The notes below the pieces were generated by a model. It searched no databases. It was not told the DNA's origin and saw only the letters and a program-made list of their open reading frames with translations. Below, one piece after another: positions 1-8,030 of a stretch of DNA of 64,000 nucleotides; positions within the stretch are counted from its first letter, which is position 1, and the number at the start of each line of letters is the position of its first letter. Location: contig NZ_JANQBC010000007.1 in NCBI RefSeq assembly GCF_024721995.1, forward strand, positions 186,001 to 250,000. The letters run 5' to 3'. Made by a program: the position numbers and the translations under genes. This DNA comes from Paenibacillus radicibacter. GTDB lineage: Bacteria; Bacillota; Bacilli; Paenibacillales; NBRC-103111.

Positions 1-157
1 GTGCCATATCAGCTGAATTTTTCTCACTAAGCACAAAATATTCTGAATTTATTATCGCCAAATCAATTATCTGTTCGTAAGCTTTGTCTTTAGGGTCTGT
101 ATACATTCTCATCCCACAAGTCTCCATTCTTATCATTTTTGATTTTAAATCATTCAT
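1..157 (-). CDS. Partial hypothetical protein, 5' end only
   Basis: An open frame of 52 codons reads from an ATG at 157 off the left edge of the window with no stop. It starts MNDLKSKMIRMETCGMRMYT and later reads QIIDLAIINSEYF; I do not recognise the family. No convincing ribosome-binding site precedes this ATG, and a downstream in-frame ATG may be the real start. It lies just beyond the terminator of the upstream tRNA on the same strand. The evidence is only the open frame and reasonable amino-acid composition, so it could be spurious. Confidence 0.35.
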   Translation of the reverse strand, partial: MNDLKSKMIRMETCGMRMYTDPKDKAYEQIIDLAIINSEYFVLSEKNSADMA

Positions 158-162
158 GTTCC

Positions 163-194
163 GAAAAAAACAAAAACACCGGGAATCCCGATGT
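163..194 (-). terminator. Intrinsic terminator of the tRNA-Ala gene
   Basis: On the minus strand an 8-bp stem (ACATCGGG / CCCGGTGT, one G-U pair) with a 3-base loop is followed by a run of T residues interrupted by one G. It lies about 20 bases past the 3' end of the tRNA and should end its transcript. Confidence 0.7.
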
Positions 195-214
195 ATAAGG
201 TATTTTTTATGATA

Positions 215-285
215 TGGAGCTAGGCGGAATCGAACCGCCGACTGATCGCTGCCAGCGACCTGTTTTCCCCCTAAACTATAGCCCC
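215..285 (-). tRNA. tRNA-Ala (anticodon GGC)
   Basis: The minus strand folds into a full cloverleaf: 7-bp acceptor stem (GGGGCTA / TAGCTCC), D arm GTTT..AAAC, 5-bp anticodon stem with loop CTGGCAG (anticodon GGC), a 4-base variable loop, and a 5-bp T stem with loop TTCGATT. The G3-U70 wobble pair, the known identity element for alanyl-tRNA synthetase, is present, with A73 as discriminator. The CCA end is not encoded (TAT follows). It stands alone, not in a tRNA cluster, and has its own terminator. Confidence 0.93.
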
Positions 286-394
286 GTATAGTTAGTAGCA
301 TTTAATATTTTACACAAAAATGTCATGTTCGACAAGGGAAATTTTTCATGCTAACCTTAATATATTACATGCTAGGTTCAGGAGTGATATTGCA

Positions 395-757
395 GTGTCT
401 AATGGTTTATTGTACTGGATTCTAATGGGCGTTAACTTTATAGTAACGCTTGGTGTTGGGGTACTATTGATGTCGCGAACGAAGAAGTTCGGTCTTGCAT
501 TAGGTGTATCGACGCTCCTTAATATTGGGTTCACGGTAGGTTCGATTTTATGGCTACGGACAGTAGATGATGTACTCTTTGCCGTGAAATTCGGCGTGAT
601 TGTATATGGGATCGCCTTCGTGAATGCGCTCGTATTCGATTTGTTCATTCTGATGAGTTTGAAAAATAAAGGGAACGGGCCAAGCCGCCCCGCGATGCCT
701 CGCTATGACATTCGTGAGGATGACGATGTAGATGCAATTCCCTCGAGTAAAGCGTGA
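395..757 (+). CDS. Small integral membrane protein, function unknown
   Basis: A 120-residue protein with three or four hydrophobic segments (roughly residues 5-25, 32-52, 62-90) and an acidic C-terminus. I chose the GTG at 395 because AGGAG lies ten bases upstream; an upstream ATG at 320 in the same frame lacks a site and adds a non-hydrophobic extension. The stop overlaps the GTG start of the VanZ-like gene in a GTGA, so the two are probably translationally coupled. I do not recognise a family; a role in the envelope is only inferred from membrane topology and the partner gene. Confidence 0.65.
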   Translation: MSNGLLYWILMGVNFIVTLGVGVLLMSRTKKFGLALGVSTLLNIGFTVGSILWLRTVDDVLFAVKFGVIVYGIAFVNALVFDLFILMSLKNKGNGPSRPAMPRYDIREDDDVDAIPSSKA

Positions 758-1278
758 CGCCGATGACATTCTATAGAAAGCATCGGACTAAGATATGGTT
801 AGTACTCGCTATTGTTTGGATGGGCTTTATCTTCTACAAGTCAGCTGAGCCTTACCATGAACAAGATATGAGACCGAAGCTTGCGGAGTACGTATCTGAA
901 AGTACCCTTAATAACATCTTGCCGAAGGTTGAATTCTACTATAATCACGGTATCGTCACCTACAAGAAGCCTTACGATATGCTGGAATTCTTCATTCGTA
1001 AGCTAGGGCATATCTCCGAATATGCGTTGTTAACCTACATCTTTATTAAGTTATTTCTTCTGTTGTTTAACAATCGTTCTACACTTTTTGTATTGTTCCT
1101 ATCTGCGATCCTTGCCATTGGCTACGCCGCTTCCGATGAATGGCATCAAACCTTTGTCGAAGGACGATCCGGTCTAGTCGTTGACGTGGGGATGGATGCG
1201 ATTGGCGTTCTACTTGTCACTGTAATTTATGGATTTTGTTTATGGTTCAAATCAAAAAAAGCAGCCTCTCTCTCCTGA
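754..1278 (+). CDS. VanZ-like family membrane protein
   Basis: Residues near 95 (RKLGHISEYALL) and near 128 (SDEWHQTFVEGRSG followed by DVGMDAIG) match the conserved motifs of the VanZ-like family. Founding member VanZ gives low-level teicoplanin resistance; most chromosomal members have no known role. There is an N-terminal membrane anchor, a soluble stretch at about 25-75, then three or more membrane segments. The GTG start at 754 overlaps the previous stop; an ATG at 763 is an alternative. The stop codon lies inside the terminator hairpin. Confidence 0.85.
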   Translation: MTPMTFYRKHRTKIWLVLAIVWMGFIFYKSAEPYHEQDMRPKLAEYVSESTLNNILPKVEFYYNHGIVTYKKPYDMLEFFIRKLGHISEYALLTYIFIKLFLLLFNNRSTLFVLFLSAILAIGYAASDEWHQTFVEGRSGLVVDVGMDAIGVLLVTVIYGFCLWFKSKKAASLS

Positions 1279-1296
1279 GAAGGCTGCTTCTTTATA
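1254..1296. terminator. Bidirectional terminator
   Basis: GCAGCCT at 1261-1267 pairs with AGGCTGC at 1281-1287. The 3' side is T-rich, and seven A residues at 1254-1260 give a T run on the minus strand, so it can serve both the VanZ-like gene and the convergent gene ending at 1314. Confidence 0.75.
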
Positions 1297-1313
1297 TCCT
1301 TTTATAAAAACAA

Positions 1314-1580
1314 TTAACTACGTCCACCAGCTACCTGACTAAACTTCCGCTCACGACTATTCCACATCGCACTGCTTACGAAGAAACCAACCGTTGCAAA
1401 GACGAAGACACGCATGGCTACATACATCGGGTTAATCTGCCCGTCATTGTTCATAAATTCAACTACGCTCAAGATCGCAGAAGGAATGATTCCCCATGCT
1501 ATTACACCGTATGTAAGGAGATATTTGTTGCGTCCAATAGCACGTGTTTTCTTCCAGCGTTCTGCTTGTTTGTGATCCAT
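1314..1580 (-). CDS. Conserved hypothetical membrane protein
   Basis: An 88-residue protein with a basic N-terminus (MDHKQAERWKKTRAIGRNKY), two membrane segments (about 22-42 and 52-72) and a basic C-terminus. AGGAGA seven bases before the ATG supports the start. No family recognised beyond resemblance to short two-helix membrane proteins common in Paenibacillus. Monocistronic and convergent to the VanZ-like gene. Confidence 0.7.
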   Translation of the reverse strand: MDHKQAERWKKTRAIGRNKYLLTYGVIAWGIIPSAILSVVEFMNNDGQINPMYVAMRVFVFATVGFFVSSAMWNSRERKFSQVAGGRS

Positions 1581-1736
1581 TGTTCATTCTCCTATCCGGC
1601 GTCCATAATGATACCTGCTCTTTATTATACATTGAACCCGACTTCGCATTTAAGGCAGTTTTCTGAACGTTTCTCAGTCGCCTGTGATATAGTAAAATAG
1701 ACCTGGAAAACATGGGGAAGTATGGGAGGGTGAAAC

Positions 1737-2402
1737 ATGGCCAAATTCGCGATTTTTGGTCTTCTCTGGTACCTATTAGGCAATCCGTTTCTAGCGATAA
1801 TCGTACTATTAATTCTTGTATATGTACTAGATCGTAGTTTTTTTGGATTTATGCCGAGTATCTTGAAGCCGCTTAAAGCAAGCAGTCGTATTCGCAAGTT
1901 ACGGGATGAATTAAGATCGAATCCGCATTACACATCAGGTAAGATTGAACTAGCCAGACTATTAATTGGCAAAAAGAAATACGAAGAAGCGCGGCAGTTG
2001 CTCGTAGAATCCAAGGGACGAATGGAAGATTCCGCAGATATTCATGCGGATCTTGGACTTTGCTTGATTAAGCTCGGTTCACTTCAGGAAGGCGAAGCGA
2101 TGATTACACGTGCATTCGAGCTCAATCCAAGGGTGCAGTATGGTGAACCTTACCTAAGACTGGCGGAAGCATATGCAGATACAGATGCACAGAAAGCGAA
2201 GCAGTTCTTGGATCTATTCCGAGATATGAATTCATCCTCTTGTGAAGCCTATTATGTCCTCGGCCAGCTCTATAAGCAGATGGGCCAGGAGGAGAAGGCG
2301 AAGCAAGCGTTTCGTGAGGTTTCGATGCTTTACCGAGGTTTACCTAAATATTCGAAGCGTCAGCAGCGTAAATGGGTTATTTTGGCCAAAATGAAGGGGT
2401 AG
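1737..2402 (+). CDS. Membrane-anchored TPR repeat protein
   Basis: A 221-residue protein. Residues 1-40 are hydrophobic and likely a membrane anchor or hairpin. From about 55 to 205 come tetratricopeptide-like helical pairs, visible as NPHYTSGKIELARLLIGKKK, ADIHADLGLCLIKLGSLQEG and EAYYVLGQLYKQMGQEEKA. Such repeats are protein-binding scaffolds; the partner is unknown. GGGAGGG seven bases before the ATG supports the start. It stands alone, with a putative small peptide gene downstream. Confidence 0.8.
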   Translation: MAKFAIFGLLWYLLGNPFLAIIVLLILVYVLDRSFFGFMPSILKPLKASSRIRKLRDELRSNPHYTSGKIELARLLIGKKKYEEARQLLVESKGRMEDSADIHADLGLCLIKLGSLQEGEAMITRAFELNPRVQYGEPYLRLAEAYADTDAQKAKQFLDLFRDMNSSSCEAYYVLGQLYKQMGQEEKAKQAFREVSMLYRGLPKYSKRQQRKWVILAKMKG

Positions 2403-2520
2403 TGGATTTTACAAATGCGTACGAATCTTGAACATGCCGCCGATTGTCTTGACGCTTTACTAGGAGCGGGCTAAACTGAGAATTAGTTGAAAAATCGGTT
2501 AGGCATGAAAGGTGACGCAC

Positions 2521-2649
2521 ATGAGTGGGGAAAAAACAGTAAGCTGGGAATATGTCTCGCAAGCGATGCTGCTTGTCGTGCTTGTTATTGTCTTTTTTGT
2601 TGGAATGTTACTATGGACGAAATGGCAGAAGAGAAAAGGACGGAAATAA
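2521..2649 (+). CDS. Small single-span membrane peptide (42 aa)
   Basis: ATG at 2521 follows AAAGGTGA at good spacing and opens a 42-codon frame ending at 2649, two bases before the next start. The product has a short polar N-terminus, one hydrophobic helix (VSQAMLLVVLVIVFFVGML) and a basic tail (KWQKRKGRK), an N-out/C-in single-span topology. Tight spacing with yutE suggests one operon. Function unknown; easily missed because the yutE frame is open across it. Confidence 0.65.
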   Translation: MSGEKTVSWEYVSQAMLLVVLVIVFFVGMLLWTKWQKRKGRK

Positions 2650-2651
2650 CA

Positions 2652-3074
2652 ATGTATTTTATTAACGTAGAACAAATCGAATCCAGATTGCAATTCATTC
2701 CTGAGCTTGTTAAGGCATGCGAAGAGCTAGAGCAGGTTGATATGAATAATCATCTTAACCAACTTGCACAAGAGCGTGTGCTGCATTTAGCAATTGAGAC
2801 GGTTACGGATATTGGATCGTTATTAATTGATGGCTTTATTCTGCGAGATGCATCGTCTTATGAAGATATCGTTGAAATATTGCGTGGGGAGCAGGCATTC
2901 TCGAGTGATGTTGCCGTGCATTTGATTGAGCTCGTGAAGCTGCGTAAGCCGCTTGTTCAGGAATATACAACATGGAGTCGTGATGGCTTACATCCGATGA
3001 CGGCGAAGCTGCCAACTGTACTGCCTGATTTTGAAGCGTCTGTAAGAAGTTTCATACATAAAGAAATGTATTAA
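2652..3074 (+). CDS. yutE: DUF86 / HepT-like protein YutE
   Basis: The 140-residue protein resembles Bacillus YutE: MYFINVEQIESRL at the N-terminus, then ERVLHLAIETVTDIGSLLIDGF, RDASSYEDIVEIL and RKPLVQEY. DUF86 includes HepT toxins of MNT/HepT pairs, but this member lacks a clear RX4-6H catalytic motif and has no nucleotidyltransferase partner beside it, so a toxin role is unlikely. I chose ATG 2652 over an in-frame upstream start at 2487 because that one would overlap the 2521 peptide and lacks a site. Function unknown. Confidence 0.8.
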   Translation: MYFINVEQIESRLQFIPELVKACEELEQVDMNNHLNQLAQERVLHLAIETVTDIGSLLIDGFILRDASSYEDIVEILRGEQAFSSDVAVHLIELVKLRKPLVQEYTTWSRDGLHPMTAKLPTVLPDFEASVRSFIHKEMY

Positions 3075-3079
3075 GAAGA

Positions 3080-3115
3080 AAGTGCCGAGCCTACAAGAGG
3101 TTTTGGCACTTTTTT
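3080..3115 (+). terminator. Intrinsic terminator after yutE
   Basis: AAGTGCC pairs with GGCACTT, extended by an inner AGCCT/AGGTT pairing, followed by six T residues. Confidence 0.75.
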
Positions 3116-3137
3116 GTATTTAGATATACGATCTTAT

Positions 3138-3782
3138 TTACTTCAGACAAGCTTGTACACAATCGGTTACTTTACGTGCTTCATTCGTTACAGATTCATA
3201 ACGACCAGCAGCTATATCCTCTTTGTTGAAGAGCGAACCGCCGACACCGAACCCATAGCAGCCAGCAGCGAAGTAGTCTGCGATATTGTCAGTCCGTACA
3301 CCACCTACAGCTAGCATTGGAATGTGGGAGAGTGGACCTTGTACGTCTTTAAAATAAGTCAAGCCAAGCGAACCTGTTGGGAAAAGCTTCACAGCTGTTG
3401 CTCCAGCTTTCCAAGCTTTAACGACTTCGGTAGGTGTCATCGCACCTGGATAGATGGGAATGCTATGCTCTGCCGCGAAGCGAATAACGTCCTCGTCTGT
3501 ATTCGGTGTAACGAAGAAGGCTGCGCCAGCATCAAGGGCAAGTTTGGCATCGTCCATGTCTAAGACTGTACCTGCGCCGATGAACATTTTGTCCGAATAA
3601 TTAGCTTGAAGTTCCTTGATCATATCCGTTGCACCTGGCGTATTTAAAGTAACCTCCATCACGGAAATGCCGCCAGCAAGCAGCGCTCCAGCAACAGCGG
3701 ATATATGTTTCTGTTCAACACCTCTAACAATCGCGATCACGCGAGTCTGTTCCAATAATTGCAATCCTTGTTCTTTATTCAT
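3138..3782 (-). CDS. eda: KDPG/KHG aldolase (2-dehydro-3-deoxyphosphogluconate aldolase)
   Basis: This class I aldolase splits 2-keto-3-deoxy-6-phosphogluconate to pyruvate and glyceraldehyde-3-phosphate, in Entner-Doudoroff or uronate catabolism. The 214-residue TIM barrel shows Arg20 (IAIVRG), Glu43 (MEVTLN) and the Schiff-base Lys132 in TAVKLFP, then the phosphate-binding AVGGV and GFGVGGSLF. AAAGGAG seven bases before ATG 3782 fixes the start; an in-frame start 18 bases upstream has no site. No KDG kinase or uronate genes lie nearby, so the physiological pathway cannot be told from context. Confidence 0.92.
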   Translation of the reverse strand: MNKEQGLQLLEQTRVIAIVRGVEQKHISAVAGALLAGGISVMEVTLNTPGATDMIKELQANYSDKMFIGAGTVLDMDDAKLALDAGAAFFVTPNTDEDVIRFAAEHSIPIYPGAMTPTEVVKAWKAGATAVKLFPTGSLGLTYFKDVQGPLSHIPMLAVGGVRTDNIADYFAAGCYGFGVGGSLFNKEDIAAGRYESVTNEARKVTDCVQACLK

Positions 3783-3881
3783 GGTTGTTCTCCTTTTCAC
3801 ATATTGGACTTTGTCTTATTAGCTTACTACAATAGAGACAAGATTAAAACGTTGATAGTATGGGAAGGAATGTGAATAACG

Positions 3882-4961
3882 ATGAATGAACAATCAAGCG
3901 GACAAGCTGTGAAACTAACTTCTTACTCTTCCAAAGGTGGTTGCGGTTGCAAGATTGGCCCTGGTGAGCTATCTAGTGTACTAGCAGGATTGCCGAAGGC
4001 GGAACGTGATCCGAACTTGCTTGTCGGTGTTGAGACGAGTGATGATGCAGGGGTCTATCGCTTAACAGATGATATGGCGCTTGTACAGACGGTTGATTTC
4101 TTCACGCCGATTGTAGATGATCCGTATGAATTTGGACAAGTCGCTGCGACGAATGCGCTAAGTGATGTATACGCGATGGGTGGCAAGCCGCTTACTGTAC
4201 TCAATATTGTAGCTTTTCCTATACATAAATTAGATAAATCGATCTTGGGAGAAATCTTGCGCGGGGCAGGAGATAAAGTACGCGAAGCGGGAGCTACGCT
4301 TGTCGGCGGACACTCGATCGATGATAATGAGCCGAAATTCGGTCTAGCGGTAACAGGTCTAATTCACCCTGATAAAGTTCGTACGAATGCAGGTGCGAAA
4401 GTAGGAGACCGCTTGATTCTGACGAAGCCGATCGGTGTAGGCATCCTGACGACAGCAATTAAGCGTGATCTGTTAAGTCCTGAGGAAATTGCACGTGTAA
4501 CGAAAGTGATGACAACACTCAACAAGACTGCAGCTGAAGTGATGTCTGATTATGACGTTCATGCTTGTACAGACGTGACAGGCTTTGGACTACTTGGTCA
4601 TACATCTGAGATGGCAAAAGGAAGTAACCTTGGTATTCGCATCGGCGCTGCTCAAGTACCTGTGTTACCTCGCGTGCATGAAATTGCCGCAGGCGGCTGT
4701 GTACCAGGTGGAACGAAGAGCAACTACGCGCATTTAGAGCCGTCGGTTACGTTTGCGTCATCCTTAGATCAAGTGAGCCAATATGTATTATGTGATGCGG
4801 TAACGAGCGGGGGTCTATTGATCGCAGCAGCGTCGAATTGTGCAGATCAATTGTTAGCTGATCTCGTTGCAGCGGGTGTAGAAGCACAAATGATTGGTGA
4901 AGTAGTAGACGACCATCACGGCCAAATCATGGTTGAAGAATCGATTTTATTCCAAAAATAG
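3882..4961 (+). CDS. selD: Selenide, water dikinase
   Basis: SelD makes selenophosphate from selenide and ATP. The 359-residue protein has the N-terminal GGCGCKIGPGEL with catalytic Cys21 and Lys24; the position that is selenocysteine in some species is Cys here, with no in-frame TGA. ATP/Mg motifs follow (DDAGVYRL, TVDFFTPIVDDPY, NALSDVYAMGG, GGHSIDDNEPKFGLAVTG). mnmH follows after 19 bases. No selA or selB is in view, so selenophosphate is probably used for tRNA 2-selenouridine. Confidence 0.95.
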   Translation: MNEQSSGQAVKLTSYSSKGGCGCKIGPGELSSVLAGLPKAERDPNLLVGVETSDDAGVYRLTDDMALVQTVDFFTPIVDDPYEFGQVAATNALSDVYAMGGKPLTVLNIVAFPIHKLDKSILGEILRGAGDKVREAGATLVGGHSIDDNEPKFGLAVTGLIHPDKVRTNAGAKVGDRLILTKPIGVGILTTAIKRDLLSPEEIARVTKVMTTLNKTAAEVMSDYDVHACTDVTGFGLLGHTSEMAKGSNLGIRIGAAQVPVLPRVHEIAAGGCVPGGTKSNYAHLEPSVTFASSLDQVSQYVLCDAVTSGGLLIAAASNCADQLLADLVAAGVEAQMIGEVVDDHHGQIMVEESILFQK

Positions 4962-4980
4962 ATTGCAGGGTGTACACAAT

Positions 4981-6009
4981 ATGTTTCAAGACATTCGAAT
5001 AGAAGAGTTACTAGAACAGCGGAAGAAACAAGATATGACTTTAATTGATGTGAGATCACGTAGTGAATGGGAAGAGTTCACAATTCCGGGTGCGATCAAC
5101 ATCCCATTTTTCGATGATGAAGAACGTAAAGAGATTGGGACGATCTACAAGCAGGTGTCTATTCAGAAGGCGAAAGAACGAGGACTTGAGATTATCTCAG
5201 CAAAGTTGCCTTCGTTTATTAAGCAATTTGCAGCGATTCCGGGTCGTAAAGTCGTATTCTGCTGGCGTGGAGGCATGCGCAGTAAGACGACTGCAACGCT
5301 GCTATCATTGATGGATATTCACGTAAGCCGGTTAGCAGGAGGCATTCGCTCCTATCGACAATGGGTGGTATCGACGCTAGAGTCGTATGAGATGAAGCCG
5401 AAGTGTGTTGTACTTGGCGGGAACACAGGAACAGGGAAAACAGCAATATTAGAGCAGTTGGAGGATGAGGGTTACCCGGTTCTGAATCTGGAAGCGCTGT
5501 CTGGACATCGAGGCTCGATCTTCGGTGCAATTGGCCTACATCCTCATAACCAGAAAGTGTTCGATGCACTGCTTGTGGAAGCGCTTCTTCAACATCAAGA
5601 TTCCCCTTATGTAATTGTTGAAGCCGAGAGTAAGCGACTAGGTAAAGTGGTCATACCACAGTTCCTAATGGATGCTAAAGAGCAAGGTGTTCAGCTTCTC
5701 ATTGATATTCCAGTCGCTGAACGTGTCCTTAATATTATGAAAGACTATGATCCTGCTGCGCATAAAGAAGCTTGTATGGATGCATTTGCCCATATCCAAA
5801 AGCGGATTCATACGCCTATTGCTGCAACGATTGAAAGCAGCTTGTTAACAGGTCGTTATCCACAAGCAATTGAGCTATTACTTGAGCATTACTACGATCC
5901 AAGATATGAGCATGCTGGCGAGCATTATATGCAAGCTCCTACTGTCATACAAGCATCTGACACCGAAGAGGTGTTACGTCAAGTTATCTCTCAGATTAAA
6001 CTGCTTTAG
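4981..6009 (+). CDS. mnmH: tRNA 2-selenouridine synthase
   Basis: MnmH (SelU) replaces sulfur by selenium at the wobble 2-thiouridine of tRNA-Lys/Glu/Gln, via a geranylated intermediate and selenophosphate from SelD. The 342-residue protein has an N-terminal rhodanese domain (LIDVRSRSEWEEFTIPGA; catalytic Cys94 in FCWRGGMRS) and a C-terminal P-loop domain (GNTGTGKT, 147-154). ATG 4981 is preceded by CAGGGTG; an in-frame ATG at 4933 would overlap selD. The pair selD-mnmH is the standard selenouridine operon. Confidence 0.95.
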   Translation: MFQDIRIEELLEQRKKQDMTLIDVRSRSEWEEFTIPGAINIPFFDDEERKEIGTIYKQVSIQKAKERGLEIISAKLPSFIKQFAAIPGRKVVFCWRGGMRSKTTATLLSLMDIHVSRLAGGIRSYRQWVVSTLESYEMKPKCVVLGGNTGTGKTAILEQLEDEGYPVLNLEALSGHRGSIFGAIGLHPHNQKVFDALLVEALLQHQDSPYVIVEAESKRLGKVVIPQFLMDAKEQGVQLLIDIPVAERVLNIMKDYDPAAHKEACMDAFAHIQKRIHTPIAATIESSLLTGRYPQAIELLLEHYYDPRYEHAGEHYMQAPTVIQASDTEEVLRQVISQIKLL

Positions 6010-6109
6010 ACTGCAATAAGCATGAAATTGTATATCACAACCATATCTTAATATGAGCTTCATTCGTTTATATCTGTAGAGCATATACTTGTGATTGGGG
6101 GAAATATTC

Positions 6110-6931
6110 ATGCAAAAAGTCGTAGTACTTGGAGCGAGTGGTTTGGTTGGATCGGCGATCGTAGAGGCTTGTAAGGGTGATTATGATGTATACGGTACTT
6201 ATTATTCCAAATTAGCTGGGCTACCAGCTCATAGGCAATGTAAGCTTGACGTGAATCAATATGAGGACTGCTTAGAATGGATTCGGAATACTGAACCTGA
6301 TATCGTCATTTCATGTATGCGTGGAGACTACACGAAGCAGCTCGAATTCCATCGTGATCTTGCCCTTCAGCTAAATGAGACGAACAGCAGGTTGTATTAT
6401 TTTTCAACGACGAATGTGTTCGATGGGGATTACTCGAGTCATCATGCAGAGACGGATATTCCAATTTCACAAACTGATTATGGTAAATTTAAAATAACGT
6501 GCGAGCAGGTGCTCCAAGGCTTACTCGGTGATCGTGCGATCATCATTCGGATTCCAGCGATCTGGGGTAAGCATTGTCCTCGATTAGACGCGATTTACAG
6601 CAGTATGAAGACAATTGAACCGATCGTGGTTTATGCAGATTTGGAATGCGATAATCTGCTAGATGTGGATCTGGCCAAGCAATTGCGTTATGTAATCGAT
6701 CATGCGTTAACAGGAGTCTTCCACTTGACTTCTACCGATATGATGACGCATGCACAGTGGTATGAGCAGTTGATAAGCAAGTTGTCTGGCAATCTGGAAG
6801 TGTTGCAATACAATCGTGTGGGTGACACGCAGGATCGATATTACTTTGGTTTGATAACAGAGCGAAGCGATATGCCGGATTTCCTGAGATCGACGTCTGA
6901 GCAGATGATTGCCTATTTGTTAAATGAATAA
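6110..6931 (+). CDS. RmlD-like NAD(P)-dependent reductase/epimerase
   Basis: A 273-residue extended-SDR protein. VVVLGASGLVGSAIVE is the dinucleotide-binding motif, YFSTTNVFDGDYSSH matches the RmlD signature around the catalytic Thr, and YGKFK is the YxxxK pair; IIRIPAIWGKH and GVFHLTSTD follow. RmlD members reduce dTDP-4-dehydrorhamnose, but no dTDP-rhamnose genes are adjacent, so the substrate is unknown. ATG 6110 has GGGGGAAA upstream; an in-frame TTG at 6095 lacks a site. It stands alone and ends in its own terminator. Confidence 0.8.
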   Translation: MQKVVVLGASGLVGSAIVEACKGDYDVYGTYYSKLAGLPAHRQCKLDVNQYEDCLEWIRNTEPDIVISCMRGDYTKQLEFHRDLALQLNETNSRLYYFSTTNVFDGDYSSHHAETDIPISQTDYGKFKITCEQVLQGLLGDRAIIIRIPAIWGKHCPRLDAIYSSMKTIEPIVVYADLECDNLLDVDLAKQLRYVIDHALTGVFHLTSTDMMTHAQWYEQLISKLSGNLEVLQYNRVGDTQDRYYFGLITERSDMPDFLRSTSEQMIAYLLNE

Positions 6932-6949
6932 TTGAATAAGCATGGATAG

Positions 6950-6980
6950 CCGTTCTCTTAAGGAGGACGGTTTTCTTTTT
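6950..6980 (+). terminator. Intrinsic terminator
   Basis: CCGTTCTC pairs with GAGGACGG (one T-G pair) around TTAAG, followed by TTTTCTTTTT. Confidence 0.75.
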
Positions 6981-7091
6981 GTAAAAATATTTCATGCGGA
7001 GCTGTCACCAAATGCTGGGCGGATACCTATACTGTAATTATCTTCTAGGCGAATACCCAGATTGAGGGATACAGAATAAGGAGGTGTTCAA

Positions 7092-7574
7092 GTGTTGAAT
7101 GTATATGAATGGAGCGCAGTCGGCGCAGCAGTTGCTTTTATCGTACTCGTCGTGTATCTGATTATTACGCTACGGGCAGCCAAGAGAACCTTGCGACATA
7201 TGGAGAGAACGCTATCTCAAGCATCAGAGACAATCGACTTAACGGCGAAACATTCCAGACAACTGATGCGATCATGGCGTGGATTATCCGAAGAGATCTA
7301 TCTGGATGCTCGATCGCTACGTGGTGTTGTTGAAGCGATTAGCGGGTTTGGAAAAGTGGTTCGAGAGTTTACGGAGTCACTGAGTCGTATAAGTACTTGG
7401 TTATCTAAGGTTGGTGAACCGGCTAAAGCAGAGAAGAAAGCGGAGATGAAGGCAACTGCTGCGGAGGCGGCAGTCGATTGGTTCACACTTGGCACCGAAC
7501 TTTATCGCAAATGCAGAGAACTGCGGATTAAATCACTGGGTAAGGAACAAGCCGAAACACATATCAAGGAGTGA
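7092..7574 (+). CDS. DUF948 membrane protein
   Basis: A 160-residue protein with an N-terminal membrane helix (about 8-28), then a long amphipathic, coiled-coil-like region (RAAKRTLRHMERTLSQASET and onward), as in DUF948 proteins. An AAGGAGGTG site lies just upstream of GTG 7092. It is followed within six bases by a YtxH-domain gene; in Bacilli these two types often form a stress-related envelope pair. Function unknown. Confidence 0.8.
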   Translation: MLNVYEWSAVGAAVAFIVLVVYLIITLRAAKRTLRHMERTLSQASETIDLTAKHSRQLMRSWRGLSEEIYLDARSLRGVVEAISGFGKVVREFTESLSRISTWLSKVGEPAKAEKKAEMKATAAEAAVDWFTLGTELYRKCRELRIKSLGKEQAETHIKE

Positions 7575-7579
7575 TTGAC

Positions 7580-7969
7580 ATGGCGAATCAAAGAGTGAAG
7601 GATTGGGTCATCGGGTCTTTAGTTGGCGGTGCAGTGGGTGCTGTTACAGCTCTACTGTTGGCACCGAAATCCGGTCGTGAATTAAGAGCAGATATTGCGG
7701 ATGGATACGATACAGTTAGTGAGAAGACAAAAGAGATCGCAGTTGCAGTTGGTGACAAAACACAAGAGATCGCTAGAGTGGTAGGTGACCATACTTCGGA
7801 GTGGGTCGGTGTAGCGAAGGATGTTGCTGGCGGCATTGCCGATGGGGTTCGTAATCGTAGAGCGCTTCGCAAGGAATTGCAGAATGAGGAAGCTACGGAC
7901 TTTGAAGTAGAAGTAGAAGTTATTGAAGATCAGCTCGAAGAGGAGTTCGTACTCATCGGTCGCAAATAA
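7580..7969 (+). CDS. YtxH domain-containing protein
   Basis: A 129-residue protein with the YtxH signature at the N-terminus: a glycine-zipper helix (GSLVGGAVGAVTALLLAPKS) followed by GRELRADI, then a coiled-coil-like region with repeated KT-E-IA units and an acidic tail. YtxH proteins are associated with general stress in Bacillus; molecular role unknown. AAGGAG overlaps the end of the DUF948 gene eight bases before ATG 7580; a GTG at 7571 is possible but sits on that site. Likely co-expressed with DUF948. Confidence 0.85.
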   Translation: MANQRVKDWVIGSLVGGAVGAVTALLLAPKSGRELRADIADGYDTVSEKTKEIAVAVGDKTQEIARVVGDHTSEWVGVAKDVAGGIADGVRNRRALRKELQNEEATDFEVEVEVIEDQLEEEFVLIGRK

Positions 7970-7981
7970 GCAGGACTTATA

Positions 7982-8025
7982 GAAACAGGAGCCAATAAGG
8001 GGGTTGGCTCCTGTTTCTCGTTATT
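7982..8025 (+). terminator. Strong intrinsic terminator
   Basis: A 14-bp perfect stem (GAAACAGGAGCCAA / TTGGCTCCTGTTTC) with an 8-base loop, followed by a moderately T-rich stretch. It may also serve the convergent gene ending at 8031. Confidence 0.8.
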
Positions 8026-8030
8026 TATCA

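Noticed and set aside
2652-3074. HepT toxin of a toxin-antitoxin pair
   Set aside because: No MNT nucleotidyltransferase partner and no clear RX4-6H motif.
3942-3960. Selenocysteine in SelD
   Set aside because: The position is TGC (Cys), no in-frame TGA, and no SECIS needed.
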